From NCBI GenBank assembly GCA_021186555.1, contig JAJKFL010000003.1, positions 50,431,630-50,495,629 of the forward strand: DNA of 64,000 nucleotides, in the 5' to 3' direction. The notes beneath the pieces are model-generated. The model made no database searches. It was not told where the DNA came from and saw only the letters and a program-made list of their open reading frames with translations. Shown here piece by piece: positions 21,050 to 32,292 of the stretch (the stretch's first letter is position 1; the number at the start of each line of letters is the position of its first letter). The stretch comes from Reticulitermes speratus. Lineage: Eukaryota > Arthropoda > Insecta > Blattodea > Rhinotermitidae. Position numbers and translations under genes: made by a program.

Positions 21050-21200
21050 TAATGTAAACCATATTCTGTGCTATAGATTACATAGTATTTGATCTAACAA
21101 ACTGCACAACAAATAATAAATAATCATTTGTCACTTACGTCCCTCCTACATGTTTCGACCTCTACAAGGCCATCATCAGGGAGGTATATAGAAATGCATA
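21050..21200 (-). mobile_element. HHR group-1 element, single arm
   Basis: Contains the hammerhead at 21142-21184 and the AT-rich sequence that normally follows it. No inverted partner arm was found nearby, so this is a fragment or the single-ribozyme form. Confidence 0.55.
21142..21184 (-). ncRNA. Hammerhead ribozyme (type I), intact core
   Basis: Minus strand: stem I CCTCC/GGAGG (5 bp), core CTGATGA, stem II GGCCT/AGGTC (one G-U), GAA, stem III ACATGT, cleavage-site A. All conserved core positions are present. Confidence 0.75.
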
Positions 21201-21240
21201 CAAGTACAGCAAATTCTGTCAATGATGTGAGTATGCAGAG

Positions 21241-22264
21241 TTAAGATACAATGTTGTCATTTAAAACTGCTAAAAAGTTTAAAATATGAATCAAGTAACA
21301 AATACTTTTTTACGATTTTAAACAATATTTTATCTTCCATTGCCGACAAACATCTATGTCAATTTTTGTCATCTTCATTCAAATGTAATATCCCTGTGTT
21401 GTCTGGTTGTTGTTTATGTCACGGTGGGTCACTGAGTACTCAAAGATAGACCACAGCGTAAAGAATGCCAAACATTCTCTCAAAGCTTTTCAAATCCTAT
21501 GAATAGTAGCACCATTAGTGCATGTGGCTATTATATGAAGTTAATGTCTTATAATATTGTGAAATTATCCTCAACATTCGATCTCTGTTGTACGCAGTTA
21601 TTAGCAAAGTGACGTATAAAACTTCAGATAGTAAGTCTGTGTTTGTGGGCCTCAACAAGTTTACTGCGCACATGAAACTCAGCGGCCTCCACAAAATAAC
21701 GGAACTGTATTTCCACTTTCCTCTTACTCCATGGCCGTGGTTTACTGAAACATCAACACACTTTACTCCTCCATGCGTGAATGTAATTACAGTTTCGCTC
21801 AGGTCATTAACAATTGCTATAAGCAAAAGAGGGTATAATGTCTCTTCCCGAGAGAAGTAAAGACAGCGAATAGGATTGGCTTTCGCTCAGTATGTACATA
21901 CATGTATTGGTTGTTAACTGGAATCCGCATGACGCTGACAAAATCTCCTTGCCAGAGTCTTAAATAAACCATCGTCTATCCCTCGGAGTGTAACCATAAC
22001 ATTTTTAATAAAATTTTAATTTTCCCCCTAAACACTTTTATATAAATATTGGTAGGAAGAGCCTACTTGAGAAACGTATGTGAAACGCGCGAGAATTTTT
22101 CGATAAACTGACCTATGACAAAGAATCAATTGAGCACAATAAATTTATAACGTTGTGAGGTAAAGTCGAAAGATTAATATGCCATTTCGTAATGTAAGCA
22201 TAAATTATGTACAGATATTTCATGCAAATCCACAAATCAAATCCACCTATTATATATATGCCTA
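21241..22264. other. No gene seen
   Basis: About 1 kb without recognisable features. Two opposing ORFs of 90-103 codons (21515-21826 minus, 21588-21860 plus) overlap and look like chance. Confidence 0.45.
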
Positions 22265-22269
22265 TACAC

Positions 22270-22510
22270 GGGCTAGACTGTCCGCGTTTCGAATCCTGGT
22301 AGGGGTAAAAGGTTTCCTCGTCTCTAAAAACGTCCAGACCGGCTCTGGGGCCCAACCAACTTTCTATTTAATGGGTACCAGGGTTCTTCCCTGGGATTAT
22401 AGCGGTCGGGGTGTGAAATTAACCACTCATCTCCACCTATTGCCGAGGTTAAGAATGAATGGAGCAATACCCCCACCCCCTTATATGACTTTATGGCATG
22501 GACATCGAAA
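22270..22510 (+). mobile_element. SINE-A copy
   Basis: B box TTTCGAATCC, then AAACGTCCAGACCGGCTCTG, AATGGGTACCAGGGTTCTTC, GCGGTCGGGGTGTGAAATTA, ACCTATTGCCGAGGTTAAGA and the tail CTTATATGACTTTATGGC. Box A is not recognisable. The ORF at 22179-22553 is derived from it. Confidence 0.8.
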
Positions 22511-22520
22511 AAATTTTACT

Positions 22521-22832
22521 TCACATATGCTTGTGTGTATGTATAACTTATAAGAGGGCACGGTGTATGAATATTGCGTGAATATTATGCATTTACAAAA
22601 GACGTAGCTGTGTTCAGTGTTTGACAGATGGGTATAATCATGGCGTGGAAATATATACAATATCACATATAAAAACAATAAAATCGATGGAAAAGGAATA
22701 GAAATGAATTTAGGATAGGGTATAATAAAAGCTGTAAGATGTTTCCGGTTTAATTTGGAAAGGGCCTTCTACGCTAATATATGTTAATATTTGTACTCTT
22801 TTTCTTCCATCATAATAATTGGCTATATGGTG
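22521..22832. other. No gene seen
   Basis: AT-rich unique sequence between a SINE and the 22833 duplication. Confidence 0.4.
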
Positions 22833-23391
22833 AAAAGTCTAACCTGTGAAGCCCTTCATGGTGTAAATTTTCTCCATTTTATTCTAACGTTCTCTGATTT
22901 ACGTTCAAATACATTCTGCTAAAAGAATTATATTCTGAAACAACCACAGTTTATATACCTTTATATACCTTTATATACCTTTCAGTTTTGAATTCCTACG
23001 AAAAATCCTCACTCTTATTAGTGATTAGTGAGCGACTAATAATAATTAATCTCGCAATGTAAACTTGTTCAACCGCACTGTCTTACAGCACTAGCCCTTG
23101 TGGAGATCCGTAACACAAATAATAAAGTTGTCCCTTATTTACATGGCCATCACGTCGCGAAAAGTTATCGGCGACAAAAAGTCTAACCTGTGAAGCCCTT
23201 CATGGTGTAAATTTTCTCCATTTTCTTCTAACGTTCTCTGATTTACGTTCAAATTCATTCTGCTAAGAATTATATTCTGAAACAACCACAGTTTATATAA
23301 CTTTATATACCTTTCAGTTTTGAATTCCTACGAAAAATCCTCACGCTTATTAGTGACTAGTGAGCGACTAATAATAATTAATCTCGCAATG
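22833..23391. repeat. Direct duplication of about 220 bp with spacer
   Basis: Copy 1 (22833-23061) and copy 2 (23177-23391) both run from AAAGTCTAACCTGTGAAGCC to ACTAATAATAATTAATCTCG. The few differences include a TATATACCTT triplication in copy 1. The 115-base spacer begins GTAAACTTGTTCAACCGCAC and recurs at 27646-27764. This looks like partial tandem duplication of a dispersed element. No ORF. Confidence 0.85.
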
Positions 23392-24810
23392 TTTCTCATA
23401 CTAAATCATAAACAAACTGAATACCTAACTAACTTGAAAATGCAGGCATCCTTGATACAAAAATAAATGAAACTAATTTACCTCCCTCGTTTATTCATTT
23501 GATGCCTGTATACGGCCTACTAGCCTTATTACTGTATTTTAAGTCATCGCCATTTAAGTTATCTTATTCATTAGCGTGTAACTCATTAAGAAATGTAAAG
23601 AATTATGAAATCGCTTCCAGTATCTGTCATGGTCGCCTAACAAATATTTGAATGAAAGCAAAGCACAGAGTTGGCAAAGGAAGTAGAAATGAACACGCTG
23701 TACTATTCATATATGATTACATATTAAAGAACCAAATAAAACCCAAAAAAGAAACCTATGGAGAAGCAGAAATAATTGTGCAAGGCGGAACATTTTAACA
23801 GGCTCAATTGTTTTTAGCGTTTTAAGACAGGGTGAAAAAAGAAACAGGTGGAAATGAGAGACAAGAAATAAATACATATTTACATACTACATACATAAAC
23901 ATATGCGCATACAGAATATGAATATCCATTTTGTCACTCCGGTTTCTTCTTTCACATGTCAGAGACGCTCATTAAGAAACGGCATAAATGTGGAATATGG
24001 AGATATTTTTTTGGTTTGCAAAAAATATTAATTTAATGAGGGCGGACTTTTATCTATTCGTACTTCTCTTTCTGTAAAATTATATTATATTGTGTATTAA
24101 AATACTGTATATAAATGTACAAAATATGAAGACCGAAAAAAAGCAAAGTACTAAAGCAAATTTCAGAGAAAATAAGAGGAAAGGACGCAAAAATAAAAAC
24201 TGGATATGGAAAAAATAAAAATTTTATAATATGTTATTGAAATTGTGAAACATAAATGGCATTTTGCTGAGCTTGAATTTAAAAAAAAAAAAAAGTGAAA
24301 AACCCCCCAGCACCAAATTAAATATATATATATGAAATTGCTGTCAAAAAATCATTCAAGCATCCCTACATTGCATAACTAGTTGAATCACTTTTCGTTA
24401 CAAAATATTTACTTACCCAATATTCCCCATTATCTAAGTGACAATTATGCAAAAAACATTTCCGGGTTTAAAATTATTGCTATTTTTAATTAGACTGCGT
24501 TTGTCTTGGTTAGAATTCCTTGTTTATTTGTTGTAAAGCAGATTGCATTAACTCCACTACCATGGTTATGTGTCCTAGTTTCTTTAAACTCTAGCGGCCA
24601 CTATATGAACAAGTGACTGTAGCATTAAATATCCCTGAATTTTGTTTAGGCAATGTCTGTACGTTATTTTATAACCCGTACAGCAAACAGCGGTTCTTTC
24701 TCTTAAACATCTGTTACTGCAATAGGGGCACAGGATGTTCTCTGTGAGGTAGGAACAAAATACACTACGTACTTGAAGTCAGGCTTCTAATGTTAAGTAT
24801 TTTGATACCG
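23392..24810. other. No gene seen
   Basis: About 1.4 kb of AT-rich unique sequence, including A-runs near 24280 and a short (TA)n. No ORF of note. Confidence 0.45.
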
Positions 24811-24814
24811 GAAT

Positions 24815-24966
24815 ATGATGGGGTTTTAACGCCGACAGTGTAAGAGATTATCATCTTCTCCAAACTTCCAGACCGGGGAAATGTCCTCCTTCGGAAATTA
24901 AATGGCCGGAGCGTGATGTTGTCCATTAACATCCATCTAGCGCCGAGGTTAAGAATGAGTGGAGCT
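24815..24966 (+). mobile_element. SINE-A copy, partial
   Basis: CTTCTCCAAACTTCCAGACC, GGCCGGAGCGTGATGTTG and CATCTAGCGCCGAGGTTAAG are SINE-A body landmarks. Head and middle are missing. The copy runs into an AT-rich microsatellite. Confidence 0.75.
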
Positions 24967-25078
24967 ATAATAATAAATTAATAATAATAATAAATTAATA
25001 TTTATATATCTATATCACCAATTAATAAATTAAAGCGCTGGAAAAATAATAATAATTATTAATTATTAATAATAATAT

Positions 25079-25122
<44 letters not shown>
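24967..25122. repeat. AT-rich (TAA)n/(ATT)n tract
   Basis: Mixed TAA, TTA and ATT units with strand switches. It lies between two SINE-A copies in opposite orientation. Confidence 0.85.
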
Positions 25123-25411
25123 GAAGAAGAGAGTGAAGTTGTCACTGTCAAAGCCATGAAGACATGTAGGGGGGAGAGAGGTGCGGCGACTTTCATTCTT
25201 AACTTCGGTTCCAAATATGGGCGATTTGTCAACTTCAAGCCTGGCCGCTTAACCCCATGAAAAAAAAAAACCCAGTACGCATCAAATAGGAGGCTCGGGG
25301 GACCCAGAGGACGTCTGGGCATTTTGGGAAAAGAAAAGTCCCTTGCCTCTGCCGGAATTCGACTCTGGACCGTACAGGGTGGTCCCTATAACGAGTATGC
25401 TGTCCCGGCTC
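25123..25411 (-). mobile_element. SINE-A copy, near full length
   Basis: Tail AAAGCCATGAAGACATGTAG, body TCATTCTTAACTTCGGTTCC and CAAGCCTGGCCGCTTAACCC, B-box region CTGCCGGAATTCGACTCTGG, and head end CGAGTATGCTGTCCCGGCT, all read on the minus strand. The (ATT)n tract follows at 25414. Confidence 0.75.
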
Positions 25412-25448
25412 ATATTATTATTATTATTATTATTAAGTATAGCCAGGT

Positions 25449-25707
25449 TGCCGATCCCAGTGGCCGCGCGGTCTAAGGCGTGGGTCTGCGGCCGCTCGCT
25501 TACTAGGATTGTGGGTTCGAATCCCACCGGGGCATGGATGTCTGTCTCTTGTGAGTGTTGTGTGTTGTGAGGTAGAGGTCTCTGCGACGGGCTGGTTTCT
25601 CGTCCAGAGGAGTCCTACCGAGTGTGGTGTGTCTAAAGTGTGTGATCGTGAAGCCTCGAAATGAGGAGGCCTAGGCCCCCAAGGGGCTGTCGAGCCGTAG
25701 AAAAAAA
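25449..25707 (+). mobile_element. SINE-B1, full length with target duplication
   Basis: A 10-bp target duplication ATAGCCAGGT (25439-25448, 25708-25717) flanks it. The head GGCCGCGCGGTCTAAGGC has a tRNA-Leu/Ser look, and the B box GGTTCGAATCC at 25514-25524 is exact. The tail is GGCCTAGGCCCCCAAGGGGC, then TCGAGCCGTAGA8. This is the cleanest plus-strand reference copy of the family. Confidence 0.93.
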
Positions 25708-25717
25708 ATAGCCAGGT

Positions 25718-26400
25718 GAATAATACCACGCTGCACATCTATCAACCCAGCCACTGCGCCCCTGGGTCTCCCTTTTTTGTGACCATAAATATTATTGATT
25801 ACACAATCTGTGAAACTCCGTGGATTGATCAGTATTTCTGAAGGCCAGTGCCCATGCAGAGAAATACAGGTAACGACAGAATGCCAATACACTTCCATAA
25901 CCCAAACCGGATCTAAGAGTCTGAGGGAAAGAAGACAGGATACGCCTTACGGTCAGAATGCTCGGCCAGTCTAAAAGCCCTAAACTCCCAAAAGTAAAGT
26001 GCGACGGATCTGGAACAATTTCCCACAACTTGTAATCTTACTGGAATTTCATGGTCTTGAAAAGAAATGAACAAGCGCATTAAAAGTAATTTAACGTATA
26101 GGTCGCGCATAGAATCATGAGCTATGATCGGGCGTGGCTGGCAGTAATCCCCCCCTCACCCATCGGTCCTTACACTGCTTTACGATGTTAAATGGCGCGT
26201 GAGAGAATACAATGTTAGCCACGCCCGTTCAGAGCTGAAGAGATGATGACGACCTCCTACAAGCTTAATTATGAAATCCAACATCTTTAATAAAGGCCAA
26301 GTTAAGAAACAAGATATTCAGGTTGTTAATACGTAAATATCAGTTCCAGTTCTGCATAGTTTAAGCAAGCTTAACTTGAGTACCACATTTAGGAGTCATG
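25718..26400. other. No gene seen
   Basis: Unique sequence. Overlapping short minus ORFs (25671-26110) have no recognisable domain. Confidence 0.45.
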
Positions 26401-26403
26401 TGT

Positions 26404-26577
26404 TGTTATATTGTATAATAAATATAATATAATATAATCCAATATAATATAACGTAATACAATGCAATATAACATAATATCATATAACATAATAAAATAT
26501 AATATAACATAATATAAAGTAATATAATATAATATACAATATAACATAATATAATATAACATAACATAATATAAATA
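26404..26577. repeat. (TATAA)n-type microsatellite, split by a SINE
   Basis: About 175 bases of imperfect ATAATATAAC-like pentamers. The same pattern resumes at 26987-27015 after the SINE-C, showing that the SINE inserted into the tract. Confidence 0.9.
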
Positions 26578-26578
26578 A

Positions 26579-26985
26579 TTTTTTTTTTCTTGGCTCAACA
26601 GCCCTGTATGGGCCTGGGCCTCCTCTTGCCTCCTCTTGTCGAGGTTACTAGGTCACATGCGCATTCATGGCAGTTGGTGACCGGCCAGCTAGCCGCGCTT
26701 AGTGTTCTATCGATCCTGATGTGCACGCCAGAGCCATCTGGCAGGCAGTCAGGAGACTTGGATGAGAAATGGAGGCAATTTGGCTTACGCAACATTTTTA
26801 TTCATGCCCGTAAGGTTCTTTTACATGCCGTAAATCTACGACATGGGACCGACGGCTTTACTTCCCTCCGAAGGAAGTGGCTCCGGATTTTATCATCCTA
26901 AAAAATCCATCGACCTCGGTCGGGATCGAACCCGCGAACCTTGGGTCCAGTGGCGAGCACGCTAACCACTAGTCCACCGAGGTCG
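26579..26985 (-). mobile_element. SINE-C, full length
   Basis: On the minus strand: head CCTCGGTGGACTAGTGGTTA, B region GCGGGTTCGATCCCGACC, GTCCCATGTCGTAGATTTAC, AAGTCTCCTGACTGCCTGCC, then tail GGCCCAGGCCCATACAGGGC with TGTTGAGCCAAGA9. The tail is homologous to that of SINE-B1. Any target duplication is hidden in the AT-repeat. Confidence 0.9.
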
Positions 26986-27015
26986 ACAATATAATCATAT
27001 AATATAATAAAATAA

Positions 27016-27645
27016 CCCCTCGTCCAATTCACATACATACAATTTTGCGTCTTATATCTTACGTTAAAATGTGCAGCATTTTAAATGTCTTTTGCATAAG
27101 GAACTTTGATTGTTTCTGGGAACAGCACCTACTTATGCGATCGTATTCTAACGCATTCCAAAAATTAGCCCTCGCTCGAATTCCATCATCTCACTCTGTC
27201 CTCTCGTTTAACCTGTTACTAAACAAGGGATGTACAAATCGCCTATCTGATATCAAATCACCGATAAGTTGGTTCAAGAAGCAAAGCTTCTAAAATTAAG
27301 TTGGAGGCGTCCGATATAGAATCTCGGCAGAGACACCAACTATTCTAAATAAAAATTTTCACGGTCTTCCTCGGTCTCCCCAACGAATTCCTGTATAGTT
27401 GTCCAAATTATCCCACTGCTGTTTCCTTCCAGATCCTTTTCCAATTCATTATTCATAAGTCATACTCTCATACGACACTACATAAACAAAGCTACTGACC
27501 ACGTCGCTTAATAAACCGCAAACAAACAAACAAACAAACAAAAATGAAATTTTAAAACTCCTCGCACGAAACAGTACTTGTGTTTCTCAGTTATTAGTTA
27601 ATCTTGAACATTCAAATTAATTTCATCTCGTTTCTTGTACATGGG
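27016..27645. other. No gene seen
   Basis: Unique sequence with a short (AAAC)n run at 27521-27541. ORF 27045-27293 has no recognisable domain. Confidence 0.45.
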
Positions 27646-27764
27646 TAAACTTGTTCAACCGCACTGTCTTACAGCACTAGCCCTTGTAGAGATCCATAAC
27701 ACAAATAATAAAGTTGTCCCTTATTTACATGGCCATCACGTCGCGAAAAGTTGGCGGCGACAAA
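27646..27764 (+). repeat. Dispersed repeat matching the 23062-23176 spacer
   Basis: GTAAACTTGTTCAACCGCAC through ATCACGTCGCGAAAAGTTGG, then CGGCGACAAAAAG, matches the spacer between the 22833/23177 duplicates with only a few differences. Similarity stops at both ends: here the duplicated block is absent on either side. Confidence 0.85.
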
Positions 27765-28400
27765 AAGCATTGCTCCACGTATTCTAAACTCCAGTCCTAC
27801 AAGATGCGTATAGTATGTCTATTCAGCGTCGCGCTTTGCGCTCTTTACACCGGGGAAAATCCCTCAGCGCAAAAAAGTAACCCTGCCCATGTGTTTAATA
27901 AAGAACCACATTATGAATAAATGTGAGGGGTTGAGTATAGCTCCACAGACTCCAGCGAACACAGTAAACGGGTGGTTGATATTCCTGCTCCGTATTTTGG
28001 AGGTCTGCACCTATGTCACGTCCAGGTGATTGGTTATGCTAATTTTGTTTTTGTGGTTTTACGCAATTATTCCCGAAAAATTGGAAAATACCTGAAATCA
28101 GACGAGAACGTTTCCTTCCAAATCTTTTACAATTCATTATTCACTAACCACAATGAAAATCAACTCTATGTATGAGTTACTGTCAACGTCTTGAGATAAG
28201 CCACAGATAAGTAAAAGTGCTCTGTACCCACAAATGTTCAGCCTTGGCACTAAATGTAATTACATGATAAACATGACATTCTAGCCCCTTTGCCTTAGCA
28301 GATACACTCCAGTTTACGAATAAACCTCCATGTCCTCCAGTCATACCAAATGTCCAATATCTCCGGTTCGTAACGTCAAAATAAGAACGAGTATTCGTTC
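27765..28400. other. No gene seen
   Basis: Unique sequence; short ORFs only. Confidence 0.45.
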
Positions 28401-28401
28401 A

Positions 28402-28775
28402 AGTAGTGGCTAGCGTGCTCGCCACTGGGCCCAAGATTCGCGGGTTCGATCCCGACCGAATGCGATGGACTTTTAAGGGTGATAAAAATCCGGAGCACCA
28501 CTTCCTTCGGAGGGGAAGTCCCATGTCGTAGATTTACGGCACGTAAAAGAACCTTACGGACATGAATAGAAGCAGTAGTGCCCGTCGGCAAAATTCAGCG
28601 GCCATTTCTCACCCAAGTCTCCTGACTGCCTGCCAGATGGCTCTGGCAGTCACATCAGGATTGAGTGGAACTTGTGCAGTCAGTGGGCTGGTCACCCGCT
28701 ACATCAACGCATATGACCATAGAAACCTCCGAAAGGAGGAGGCTTTGGCCCACCCCGGGCTGTAATGCCAATGGA
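28402..28775 (+). mobile_element. SINE-C, plus copy, 5' end clipped
   Basis: Starts within the head (AGTAGTGGCTAGCGTGCTCG) with B region GCGGGTTCGATCCCGACC. GATAAAAATCCGGAGCACCA, CACCCAAGTCTCCTGACTGC and a tail GGAGGAGGCTTTGGCCCACC diverged from the other copies follow. The block AGCCGTCGG next to GGGGAAGT is deleted. Confidence 0.85.
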
Positions 28776-29254
28776 AGAAGTGCACTGTGTTAAAAACGAA
28801 TGACATATGCTACTTATGTCAAAACTCTGCATAATAATTGCCAGATAGACGAAGAACTGCGAGTGTTTAAGTACGACAGATCTTCGAAAGTTTTTTTTTT
28901 CAGTAACCGCGTTTATAGACAGTAAATGATTGATAGCGCTGTGGCCTCTTCTGTTCGAATACGAAAGTTAAACATCGATCTTGGAACTAAGGACGGCCAC
29001 TGAACGTATCAGGCTGATAGATAAGCTTAATGCATTATCTACAGGCTGCGAAAGAAGCGGCAGGAAATTAGGAAGCTGCGTGAAAGGAATGTAAAAAGTT
29101 GGTGACGTCATCATGTACTTTCGCACGAGTCAAATAAAGCAGGAGTAAATTAAGGTTGTTCCCGTCGACACCATGAAGGCTTATGGAGGAAGTTCTGAGT
29201 ACAAATCAAGAAGCCTAACAGTCCCCTTCCATGGAATTACAGCCCTAGAGATCC
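28776..29254. other. No gene seen
   Basis: Unique sequence. 29165-29245 faintly resembles a SINE-A tail (ACACCATGAAGGCTTATGGA) on the minus strand. Confidence 0.4.
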
Positions 29255-29489
29255 ATTATTATTATTATATTATTATTATTTATTAATTATTATTTATCGC
29301 CTTTATACAGGGTATTTACAATTATATACCTGAAACAAGCCATATTTCTATGGTATGTAATGTTCTAACTATGTTACAATATAGAGTAATGGTATATTTA
29401 ATATTAGTTCCCAAGACAAAATTTTGTCCATTTACTTTAGTACTTTCCGGAGTATGTGTCTAGTGCCCAGTATGGCTGTTTCAGGTTTA

Positions 29490-29534
<45 letters not shown>

Positions 29535-29535
29535 T
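29255..29535. repeat. ATT-bounded dispersed repeat, copy 2
   Basis: Between two ATT tracts (29255-29290 and 29492-29532), ATCGCCTTTATACAGGGTAT, TTACAATTATATACCTGAAA and CATATTTCTATGGTATG match the copy at 17655-17890. Confidence 0.6.
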
Positions 29536-30340
29536 CACAACTTAAGAAAAGTTTCTAAGTAAAATTTCTCGAACAATCTTAAAGATTCTTACTGTAGCCA
29601 AGTTTGTACTTTTTCTACTTAAAACTTTATTTTATACACAGAGTATAAATAAATTTATGTTCCATGTTGTTAAGAAATAAAGCAACCCTAGGTCTAAAGG
29701 TTCATCAATTTTCACAACCACATCTGAAGGCAGAAAGTTTTCGGAACTACGTCACTGTGTTATGCCTCAACAAATGTTCCAATTTTTTGGAACACCTGTT
29801 AACTTTCATAATTTCAGTACTTTGCCGCTCGCATTTTGATTAAGAATTACGAAGCTTGGGTGGCTTAGTATCTTAACACCAAGTTTCGTTGAAATCTATC
29901 AGCTTGTTCAAAATTTGAAACAGGGGAAAATCCGGACAGCATTATGACTTCACAAGCCTACCTTTTTTATCCTAAAGCAGTTGAGTGATCTAAAAGTGAA
30001 TTTCCCACACTTTTCACGGTACTGCCAGGAATAAAATTGGAAGCAATGATGGTGAATTATTTTTAGTTTCATATTACGCAAATAAAAGAGAGGAAATTAT
30101 TCCTTTCTATAACATCTTGTCAATTGCAGTCATTACAATTCATGTGCTAACATTACTACTGATACTACTACTACTACTACTACTACCACCTGTTGCTGCT
30201 ACTACTAATATTAATTTGTGAGGTTTACACGAAAACAAATTAATTAAGGATAATTTATAAACACCCTGGAAGAGATGTGCGTCTAGAATTAACACATAAC
30301 AATCTACCTACAAATTACGAACACATTTAATATGAAAAAG
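29536..30340. other. No gene seen; short (ACT)n
   Basis: Unique sequence with an (ACT)n/(CTA)n run near 30163-30208. Confidence 0.5.
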
Positions 30341-30608
30341 TCTCTCTTTTTTTCTTAGTCTGACCTCTTCTACCTACTCACTGTAGTGTAGACGGTTATT
30401 GTTGCACCTGATCACACTCAATGACACACACACACTCGGTAGGACTCCTCTGGACAAGTGATGGGCCCGTCGCAGAGACCTCTACCTGACAACACACAAC
30501 GCTTACAAGAGACAGACATCCATGCCGCCGGAGGGATTCGAACCCGCAATCCCAGTAAACGAGTGGCTGCAGGCCTACACAGTAGACCGCGAGGCCACCG
30601 AGATCGGC
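30341..30608 (-). mobile_element. SINE-B2 (SINE-B head, different tail)
   Basis: Head and middle follow SINE-B (GGATTCGAACCCGCAATCCC and CGCAGAGACCTCTACCTGAC read on the plus strand). The tail instead begins at GTGTGTGTCATTGAGTGTGA and continues TCAGGTGCAACAATAACCG on the minus strand. The same tail is found at 48427-48708. No clear target duplication. Confidence 0.8.
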
Positions 30609-30694
30609 GAAAACTACAGTTTTATGTTATACGTTGAGTAATGAACAGAGTAACTGGTGCCTGAGCTTCGCCTTCCATGACGAATGTTAAATCT

Positions 30695-31312
30695 CCCACC
30701 TAATCCGTGACCTAAGCACCCCTAGACACTACCACCTAATGTCACATCAGCATCCGTGAACACTGCTTCCTAATCAGTGACATCAGCACCCGTGAACACT
30801 GCCACCTAATCGGTGACATCAGCATCCGTGAACTGTGCCACCCAAACCGTGACATTGACATCCGTGAACTGTGCCATCTAATCCGTGACATCAACATCCG
30901 TGAACAGTGTCACCTGATCCGGGACATCAGCATCCGTAAACACTGCCATCTAATCGGTGACATCTGCATCCGTAAACTGTGCCACCTAATCCGTGACATC
31001 GACATCCGTAAACCGTGCCACCTAATCCGTGACATCAATATCCGTGAACAGTGTCACCTGATCCGTGACATCAACATCCGTGAACACTGCCACCTAATCC
31101 GTGACATCAACATCCGTGAACAGTGTCACCTGATCCGGGACATCAGCATCCGTAAACACTGCCATCTAATGGGTGACATCGGCATCCGTAAACTGTGCCA
31201 CCTAATCCGTGACATCGACATCCGTAAACTGTGCCACCTAATCCGTGACATCAATATCCGTGAACTGTGTCACCTGATCCGTGACATCATATCCCTGAAC
31301 ACGCCACTAAAT
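30695..31312. repeat. 36-bp minisatellite with 216-bp higher-order repeat
   Basis: About 17 units of 36 bp of the form GTGACATCNACATCCGTRAA then CTGTGCCACCTAATCC. Units starting at 30885, 30921, 30957, 30993 and 31029 match, in order, those starting at 31101, 31137, 31173, 31209 and 31245, with very few changes. That gives a six-unit, 216-bp second-order period. Being a multiple of three, it keeps frames open (peptide IRDIDIRKLCHL), but there is no other sign of coding. Confidence 0.93.
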
Positions 31313-32285
31313 TTGCGCCATGCACAGCCCTGGTCCAATTCCTTCTGCCTCAACCGTTACTCCAGACCTGCCTCTTCCAGTTTCGCTACAGCTAGCCAGT
31401 TGTTACGCGAGCTCAGATTGCTAATTGCCACAGTAACTATCTTGGTATTTTTCGCGCCTTCCCTCCGCCCCCTTCTCACATAAGCCCTTGCAACCAACCT
31501 CTGCTTTCTCCTCATTATTCCAAACCTCTTTCCTCTCCTTTCTTTCTTTTAATACTCTGAAGAGTAAAAGCATCAAAGTACTATTACGCAAGCTTACGTT
31601 TGCTTGCTCTTCGCACCGAAGCAAAGCAAAAACACTTCTCTTTTCAACCCTTATTTTTCATATTAATAACTCACAGGCTGACGTACATGGAGCTGCTATG
31701 CTTTTTATTATTTTTCTTCAACAAACAGAATTTTACTTTGCCTTGTAGGCTTTCTTTTTCGGCTTGATATTCAAAATTCAGTAATTTAAGTGAAGTTTCA
31801 ATCTGTTATAAGCGTAATTGTTTAATTAATATTTTACTTTCAAAGTGGAAACGGAGACCCTTTAACTCTTACATTCATGCAGTTCTATGAGGGCTCGTAC
31901 CCTGGCTTCTTACAAAGGAACATAAGTTAACTTCTGGAGTTTCATAATAGTCTTATTCTAATCAAAAAAAAAAAACACAGTTCGTTAAACAACAGCTTAA
32001 TATCCAGTTCAGTTCTTCGTGGTACGTAACATTGGGTTAAACAAACAAAAAAAAATGCAATCGAAAGGGCTTATATGCTTCAGTTAGAAATAAATCACGC
32101 TTTACGTATGCGTTCTTTAAAATTCTGCATAAATTTTTAGACTATCTATTTACTTACCGCACACTTATTAATACGCTAAATGCGTAAGCTAACAAATAAA
32201 TACTTCAAAATATAGTGAAACATCTTTTGCTACAATTAAATCCCCTTTAGATTATTCATTTCATCGAGCTGGCACTGCCCTAAAT
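31313..32285. other. No gene seen
   Basis: Pyrimidine-rich at 31490-31560, AT-rich after. ORFs here (31421-31624 minus, 31488-31748 plus) show no recognisable domain. Confidence 0.45.
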
Positions 32286-32292
32286 TGTTATA

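Noticed and set aside
22833-23391. Long terminal repeats of a small retroelement
   Set aside because: The two direct copies are only 115 bases apart, with no TG...CA ends, primer-binding site or polypurine tract visible.
25449-25530. Possible tRNA-Leu or tRNA-Ser gene
   Set aside because: It has A- and B-box-like sequence, but it is the head of a SINE repeated at least seven times here with target duplications, so not an independent tRNA gene.
31169-31483. 104-codon ORF with IRDIDIRKLCHL repeats
   Set aside because: The repeat peptide is produced by a 36-bp minisatellite whose period is a multiple of three; there is no start context or domain.
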